A DNA stretch of 64,000 nucleotides from Heteroscillospira sp050943935 (GTDB lineage Bacteria; Bacillota; Clostridia; Oscillospirales; Oscillospiraceae). Numbering within the stretch: position 1 is the first letter of the stretch; the number at the start of each line of letters is the position of its first letter. This document shows, one piece after another, positions 60,077 to 64,000 of the stretch. The DNA is taken from assembly GCA_050943935.1 (NCBI GenBank), contig JBMNQC010000010.1, forward strand, positions 49,588 through 113,587. The letters run 5' to 3'. The notes under the pieces were generated by a model. The model had not been told where the DNA came from. It was given only the letters and a program-made list of their open reading frames with translations, and did no database searches. The translations under genes were made by a program, and so were the position numbers.

Positions 60077-60815
60077 GGGTATCCCCCCACCATGTCAGGA
60101 TAAATCCCCCCACATTGTCGCCGGATATCTGGCAGCAGCTCTCCGGCACTTCCACCTCTGTGACGGCTCCGGCGGCAGGCACATAGAACACCTGGGCCAT
60201 GCGGCCGTTTTCCAGAGCGACGCTCCGGGGACCCTGCCGCAAAAAGTCCCGGTACTCCTCCAGACACAGCCCGTTGGCTTCCATCAGCTGGGCGTGGGAC
60301 GCTCCCACATAGCGGAAGTGCCACGGCTCAGCCGAGATCCCGGTGACTTCCTCCTTGCCCCGCTGGTATCGTTCGATGAAGCCGTATCGTGCCGCCAGAC
60401 GGCGGAACCTTCCGCAGACTCCGTCATAGGGAAAGGCAGGCCGAATGAAGTCGATGTATCCGGCGGCCTTCCCCAGGTCGATGGCAAGGCCGGTCTGATG
60501 CTCGCTGCACCCGGGAAGGGCTACATACTGGCGGGTAAATATCTCCCCATGCTCCGCCATGGAGTCATCCCAGATCCTCTGCTGTTCCTGCTGGCTCCGC
60601 CAGCCGGACACCGGTATGATTTCCTGCTGTCCTCCTGCCTTTTGGATGCAGGCGGACAGCAGCTGCCTCACCCGGCTATCCAGAAGAATGCCGGGGTGGC
60701 GCGGGTCCACCTGGGTCAGCGCAGATGGCTCTGTATCACGTAGGGGATGCGCCCGGTTGACCAGGACCAGAGGCCCCTGAAAAACTTGCTTCCAGGGTAT
60801 CGACACGGTTCTCAT
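60063..60815 (-). CDS. vanXY: VanXY D,D-dipeptidase/D,D-carboxypeptidase
   Basis: 250 residues of the M15B family with the zinc motifs SEHQTGLAIDLG (SxHxxGxAxD) and EPWHFRYVG (ExxH). VanXY enzymes remove D-Ala-D-Ala dipeptide and terminal D-Ala so the susceptible precursor pool falls. There is no signal peptide, consistent with the cytosolic VanXY form. The C-terminal ~60 residues form an extra beta region. The start overlaps the vanG stop by 4 nt (ATGA). Confidence 0.93.
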   Translation of the reverse strand: MRTVSIPWKQVFQGPLVLVNRAHPLRDTEPSALTQVDPRHPGILLDSRVRQLLSACIQKAGGQQEIIPVSGWRSQQEQQRIWDDSMAEHGEIFTRQYVALPGCSEHQTGLAIDLGKAAGYIDFIRPAFPYDGVCGRFRRLAARYGFIERYQRGKEEVTGISAEPWHFRYVGASHAQLMEANGLCLEEYRDFLRQGPRSVALENGRMAQVFYVPAAGAVTEVEVPESCCQISGDNVGGFILTWWGDTHANS

Positions 60816-61852
60816 TCCGCCACCCCCAGTTCGATCAGCCGGGTCACCAGTTCCCCGAAGGAAATACCGATGCCCCTCATCATATTGGGGTAGCGGCTGT
60901 GGGCGGTGAAGCCGGGGATGGTGTTGACTTCATTGAACACGATCTCCCCATCCGGGGTGAGGAACAGATCCACCCGGGCGAATACCCGGCAGTCCAGGGC
61001 ACGGTAGATGGCCTTTGCCGCCGTCTGGATCTTCGCCGCCGTTTCAGCCGGGATCCGGGCGGGACAGTAGATGGCGGAGGTCTTTAAAGTGTACTTCTCC
61101 TCATAGTTGAAAAAGCCATTCGACAGCCGGATCTCGTCCACCAGTCCCACGGTCAGTTCCTCGTTGCCCATGACCGCGCAGCCCACCTCAAAACCGGGGA
61201 TGGTCTCCTCCAGAATCACGGCGCTGTCGTGGCGGAAGGCCTCCTCCACGGCGGCGGGCAGCTCCTCCGGCCCGGTGACCTTGGTGATGCCGAAGGAGGA
61301 ACCGGCCCGAACCGGCTTGACGAACACCGGGTATCCCAGTTCGTCCGCCGCCGGGGCGATCCGGTCGAATCCATCGCCGGAATGAAAGACGCGGCTCCGG
61401 GGGCACCGGATGCCGTCCAGGGCCGCCAGCTGGTGGGCACGGTCCTTGTCCATGCACAAGGCGCTGGACAATATCCCGCAGCCGATGACCGGGACACCGG
61501 CCAGCTCAAAGAGCCCCTGTACCGTGCCGTCCTCGCCGTTCTTGCCGTGGAGAACCGGGAATACAGCGTCAAAGGGGAGACGGCGGCCGGAGCCGTCCAG
61601 CAGCAGTAGGCTGTGGGCCTCCCGGTCCACTAGTGGGGTGCAGGGAATACAGTCGGCCGCCTGCTGCCAGCTGCCGTCCTCCAGCCTGGAGAGGCCGCCG
61701 TTATAGCAGAGCCACCGCCCCTCCCGGGTAATGCCTACAGCCAGAGGAGTATAACGGGCGGAGTCTATGTGGGACAGCACCGCATAGGCGGAATGGAGAG
61801 AAACTTCGTACTCCGTGGAGCATCCGCCGAAGAGAACGAGAATGGTTTTCAT
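60812..61852 (-). CDS. vanG: VanG-type D-Ala:D-Ser ligase
   Basis: 346 residues of the ATP-grasp D-Ala ligase family. The N-terminal site motif is FGGCSTEYEVSLHSAYAV; the omega-loop region reads FFNYEEKYTLKTSAIYCPAR, closer to VanG-type ligases than to housekeeping Ddl or D-Lac ligases; NEVNTIPGFTAHSRYP is the Mg/ATP site. It makes D-Ala-D-Ser, lowering vancomycin affinity. ATG 61852 is chosen because AGGAGG lies 9 nt upstream; an upstream in-frame start would cover that site. Partners vanXY and vanT confirm the assignment. Specificity is inferred from context. Confidence 0.92.
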   Translation of the reverse strand: MKTILVLFGGCSTEYEVSLHSAYAVLSHIDSARYTPLAVGITREGRWLCYNGGLSRLEDGSWQQAADCIPCTPLVDREAHSLLLLDGSGRRLPFDAVFPVLHGKNGEDGTVQGLFELAGVPVIGCGILSSALCMDKDRAHQLAALDGIRCPRSRVFHSGDGFDRIAPAADELGYPVFVKPVRAGSSFGITKVTGPEELPAAVEEAFRHDSAVILEETIPGFEVGCAVMGNEELTVGLVDEIRLSNGFFNYEEKYTLKTSAIYCPARIPAETAAKIQTAAKAIYRALDCRVFARVDLFLTPDGEIVFNEVNTIPGFTAHSRYPNMMRGIGISFGELVTRLIELGVAE

Positions 61853-61870
61853 GGGATAAGACCTCCTGAT

Positions 61871-61926
61871 CAAAATAAAACGCCTGGTTCTGATACGGAA
61901 ATGGTACCATAACCAGGTGTTTTATA
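61871..61926 (-). promoter_or_regulatory. Hairpin and promoter-like sequence upstream of vanG
   Basis: On the minus strand, CACCTGGTT (61919-61911) pairs with AACCAGGCG (61889-61881) and is followed by TTTTATTTT, a terminator-like hairpin with a 21-nt loop. Just upstream is TATAAA (61926-61921) and, further up, the palindrome CTTGCAAG near 61950. It may end the vanRS transcript, or act as an attenuator before vanG. VanR-activated promoters lie at this place in vanG clusters. Confidence 0.6.
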
Positions 61927-61983
61927 CTTGTCTATCTCCCAACGGATGCCTTGCAAGTTTTCTGCGAAATTCTTGTGATTTTC

Positions 61984-63090
61984 TTACGGCGCTTCTGAAT
62001 GGTCTGACGGGAGACAGAGCGTGAAGGTGATCCGATCCCCGGTGCTGTCCGCCCGAATGGTTCCGCCGTGGAGCTCCACAATCTCCTTGGCTATGGCCAA
62101 GCCAAGGCCCGCACCACCTGTCCGGGTGGCGCGGGAGCTGTCCAGACGGAAGAACTGGTCAAAGATCCGGTCCAGCTTCTCCTGGGGGATGTTCTTTCCC
62201 GCATTGGAGAAGGTGAGTACGATTTTGCCGGCCTCCATCCGTCCGGCAATTTCCACCGCGCTGTCCGGGAGACTATAGTAAGACGCGTTGCGCAGGAGAT
62301 TATCAAAGACCCTTGCCAGCTTGTCCGGGTCGCAGGAGTAGGGGAGCTTGGGCGGCAGGTCCAGGCTGCATGTCAGCCGCGATTCCGCAAAAATGGGGCG
62401 GAATTCGCTGGACACCTGCTCCAGCATCCGCGTCAGGTCCACGCTTTGACGCTCCAGCTCCAGGTGAGAGAGGTTGAAGCGGGTGATGTCGAAGAACTCG
62501 TTGATGAGATCCTCCAGCCGCTCCGCCTTCTCCAGGGCGATGCCGGTGTACCGGGTGCGGATCTCCGGGGAAATCTGAGGCTCATCCCGCAGGAGGGTCA
62601 GGTAGCCGATGACGCTGGTCAGGGGCGTTTTCAGATCGTGGGCCAGATAGACAATCAGATCATTTTTCCGCTGTTCTGCCTCCCGGGCTGCCCGGGCGTC
62701 CCGGAGAGCCTGCTCCCGGGCCAGATTCAGCTGGCTGGAGATGTCCTCCAGAGAATCCGGCAGCTGGATGGGCTCCTCGCTGGGGCGGGACAACTGCTCC
62801 GCCGCATTGGCCACCACATCCAACTGTTTGATTGGTTTGGAGATGAAATAGAAGCTGATGACCACCCAGCCCGCCAGCACCGTGACAATGCAGACAAGAA
62901 CGATGTAGTCTTTGACCCATTGAAGAAGGTCATAGATCAATGATGGCTGCCAGGTAATACTGGCGCAGATAATAAAACCCAGGAACGCTATGGCCATTAC
63001 TGTGCCCACCCAGGCCACGAGGACCAGCAGATAACTGCCCCAGATGCGCAGGGATCTCTGGTGACTGCGGGCGTTTCCTTTCTTACTCAA
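61984..63090 (-). CDS. vanS: VanS-type sensor histidine kinase
   Basis: 368 residues. Two membrane helices (about 16-43 and 62-85), with a short external loop, a HAMP-like segment, then the phospho-His in LAHDLKTPLTSVIGYL and an ATPase domain with FDNLLRNASYYS (N box) and GGAGLGLAIAKEIVELHGG (G boxes). The short sensor loop matches VanS of low-level vancomycin sensors. It overlaps vanR by 8 nt and would activate VanR when glycopeptides damage the wall. Confidence 0.93.
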   Translation of the reverse strand: MSKKGNARSHQRSLRIWGSYLLVLVAWVGTVMAIAFLGFIICASITWQPSLIYDLLQWVKDYIVLVCIVTVLAGWVVISFYFISKPIKQLDVVANAAEQLSRPSEEPIQLPDSLEDISSQLNLAREQALRDARAAREAEQRKNDLIVYLAHDLKTPLTSVIGYLTLLRDEPQISPEIRTRYTGIALEKAERLEDLINEFFDITRFNLSHLELERQSVDLTRMLEQVSSEFRPIFAESRLTCSLDLPPKLPYSCDPDKLARVFDNLLRNASYYSLPDSAVEIAGRMEAGKIVLTFSNAGKNIPQEKLDRIFDQFFRLDSSRATRTGGAGLGLAIAKEIVELHGGTIRADSTGDRITFTLCLPSDHSEAP

Positions 63091-63778
63091 TGGTGTACCC
63101 CACCCCCCACACGGTCTTGATGAATTTGGGCTTTCGGCTGGGCTCGTGCATCTTCTCCCGCAGGCGGGCGATGTGACTCATGACGGTATTGTTGCTGTCG
63201 ATAAATGCTTCGCCCCAGACATGCTCAAATAGCTCCTCGCTGGACACCACATTTCCCCGGCACTCACAGAGATACCACAGGATGGAGAATTCCAAGGGCG
63301 TCAGGGCCAGCTCCTCGCCGAACAGGACGCACTTGTGGGTGGCCTTGGAGATCTGTAGCCCCCGGAAGTCGTATTCCGTGCTCTCGCAGGCAGTCCCCTC
63401 TCTGGGATTATACCGGGTGTAACGGCGCAGTTGGGTCTTGACCCGGGCCACCAGCTCCAAGGGATTGAAGGGCTTGGTGATGTAATCGTCCGCCCCCAGA
63501 GTCAACCCCATGATCTTGTCCATATCCTCCACCTTTGCGGTGAGCATAATGATGGGGAACAGATGGTCCTCCCGGATGCGCTGGCAGAGGGTGAAGCCGT
63601 CCATGTCCGGCAGCATCACGTCCAGCACCGCCAGGTCCAAGCGTGTCGTCCGCACACAAGCCAGGGCGTCGGAGGCGTTATAGAATTTGTGGATGGTGAA
63701 GCCCTCGTTTTTCAGATAGACTTCCACCAGATCTGCGATCGCAGTCTCGTCATCGACGACTAAAATATGTGTAGCCAT
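63083..63778 (-). CDS. vanR: VanR-type response regulator (OmpR family)
   Basis: 231 residues. Receiver domain with acidic pocket (LVVDDE), phospho-Asp D53 in LAVLDVMLPDMDG, conserved Thr and Lys (MLTAKVED; GADDYITKPFNPLELVAR), then a winged-helix DNA-binding domain (TPLEFSILWYLCECRGNVVS). It activates the van structural genes. It overlaps vanS by 8 nt and leads the operon. Confidence 0.94.
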   Translation of the reverse strand: MATHILVVDDETAIADLVEVYLKNEGFTIHKFYNASDALACVRTTRLDLAVLDVMLPDMDGFTLCQRIREDHLFPIIMLTAKVEDMDKIMGLTLGADDYITKPFNPLELVARVKTQLRRYTRYNPREGTACESTEYDFRGLQISKATHKCVLFGEELALTPLEFSILWYLCECRGNVVSSEELFEHVWGEAFIDSNNTVMSHIARLREKMHEPSRKPKFIKTVWGVGYTIE

Positions 63779-63805
63779 GGTTGCCAGCCTTTCGTGTTTT
63801 TCTGC

Positions 63806-63834
63806 ATTGTAGCACGGAACGTATAAAAAATCGA
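63806..63834 (-). promoter_or_regulatory. Weak promoter-like pair upstream of vanR
   Basis: On the minus strand TACAAT (63811-63806) is a good -10 element. At 17 nt upstream only TCGATT is found, a poor -35. That pattern fits a promoter assisted by an activator such as VanR itself. Confidence 0.4.
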
Positions 63835-63866
63835 GTATGGCGTTTGATTTTTTAGAAACTAAGTTG

Positions 63867-63887
63867 TAAAACTGCGCCGCAGTTCCC
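63867..63887 (-). terminator. Short terminator before the vanR promoter
   Basis: On the minus strand AACTGC-GGC-GCAGTT is followed by TTAC. It would end the partial gene that enters from the right edge. Confidence 0.55.
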
Positions 63888-63889
63888 TT

Positions 63890-64000
63890 TCATCCTCGGG
63901 CAGCCCGGTTCACCAGCGAGAACGTCTTCCGCCAGCCATGCAGGTCACGTCCCTGATACCGCTGGCTCATAGGGCAGAGAAAATAGAAAAGAACAGAGCG
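63890..64000 (-). CDS. Partial C-terminus of an unidentified protein
   Basis: The last 36 codons of an open frame that enters from the right edge: it ends RYQGRDLHGWRKTFSLVNRA followed by ARG and a stop. The basic, helix-like tail is not recognised. A terminator-like hairpin follows 3 nt after the stop. An internal Met could start a 26-residue peptide instead, but the open frame continues to the window edge. Low confidence that it is a real gene. Confidence 0.4.
   Translation of the reverse strand, partial: RSVLFYFLCPMSQRYQGRDLHGWRKTFSLVNRAARG

Noticed and set aside
59907..60743. Plus-strand open frame of 278 codons opposite vanT and vanXY
   Set aside because: It crosses two genes with intact catalytic motifs and lacks a ribosome site.
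57986..63778. Integrative mobile element around the van operon
   Set aside because: No integrase, relaxase, transposase or flanking direct repeats are visible; transfer remains unproven.
1..64000. tRNA, rRNA, riboswitch and replication-origin signals
   Set aside because: No T-loop/acceptor pattern, rRNA segment, known aptamer layout or DnaA-box cluster was noticed by eye; a covariance search would be needed to exclude weak cases.

Overview
The window is a GC-rich stretch of a spore-forming Clostridia chromosome, most likely an intestinal member of the Oscillospiraceae/Oscillospirales. This rests on the IspH-ribosomal protein S1 fusion, a SCIFF peptide with its radical SAM maturase, the TIGR03960/TIGR03936 pair, the Firmicute order yicC-remA-gmk-rpoZ-priA-def-fmt-rsmB-rlmN-prpC-prkC-rsgA, and several sporulation genes (SpoIVFB-like, GerW, SpoVM-like, SipL-like). 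No rRNA, tRNA, CRISPR array or complete insertion sequence was seen.

Layout. 1-2200: a left edge without a convincing gene, then a MarR regulator and an MFS exporter. 2190-5260: the SCIFF ranthipeptide unit (48-codon precursor, hairpin, maturase) followed without a gap by an Orn/Lys/Arg decarboxylase-fold enzyme. 5280-7240 (minus strand): PepD dipeptidase and a Cu/Zn-SOD-like protein. 7325-15720: a SpoIVFA/SpoIVFB-like protease pair, two radical SAM-associated proteins, L19, signal peptidase, RbgA, RNase HII, YraN and threonine synthase. 15759-23154: a DUF1540 microprotein, a phosphoesterase, then trigger factor-ClpP-ClpX-Lon-YsxC. 23249-33856: a site-2 protease, ScpA/ScpB, DUF2953, GerW, a D,D-carboxypeptidase, an RluB-type pseudouridine synthase, an RpiR regulator, an HI0933 flavoprotein, Cmk, PlsC and IspH-S1. 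34043-39815: CarD, IspD, IspF, a DUF3343/cysteine-desulfurase pair, c-di-AMP synthase CdaA with CdaR, and RseC. 39828-51517: the conserved YicC-to-RsgA translation and signalling cluster.

51590-57826 is the most interesting region. It holds a tiny membrane protein, a 25-residue SpoVM-like peptide, a SipL-like SPOCS/LysM coat morphogenesis protein, a 40-residue Asn/Gln/Pro repeat peptide, YebC, and three uncharacterised proteins. These three share a C-terminal module of about 75 residues containing AHILNAEGEKLQ. One is the module alone, one carries it behind SdrD_B-like, propeller-like and DUF11-like domains, and one carries it behind a very Cys-rich propeller-like domain. None shows a signal peptide or a wall anchor. 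I infer a family of spore-surface proteins assembled from the mother-cell side.

57986-63778 (minus strand) is a vanG-type glycopeptide resistance operon, vanR-vanS-vanG-vanXY-vanT. It would build precursors ending in D-Ala-D-Ser and remove D-Ala-D-Ala precursors. Its right flank carries only the 3' end of an unidentified gene. No integrase or relaxase lies inside the window, so mobility cannot be judged.
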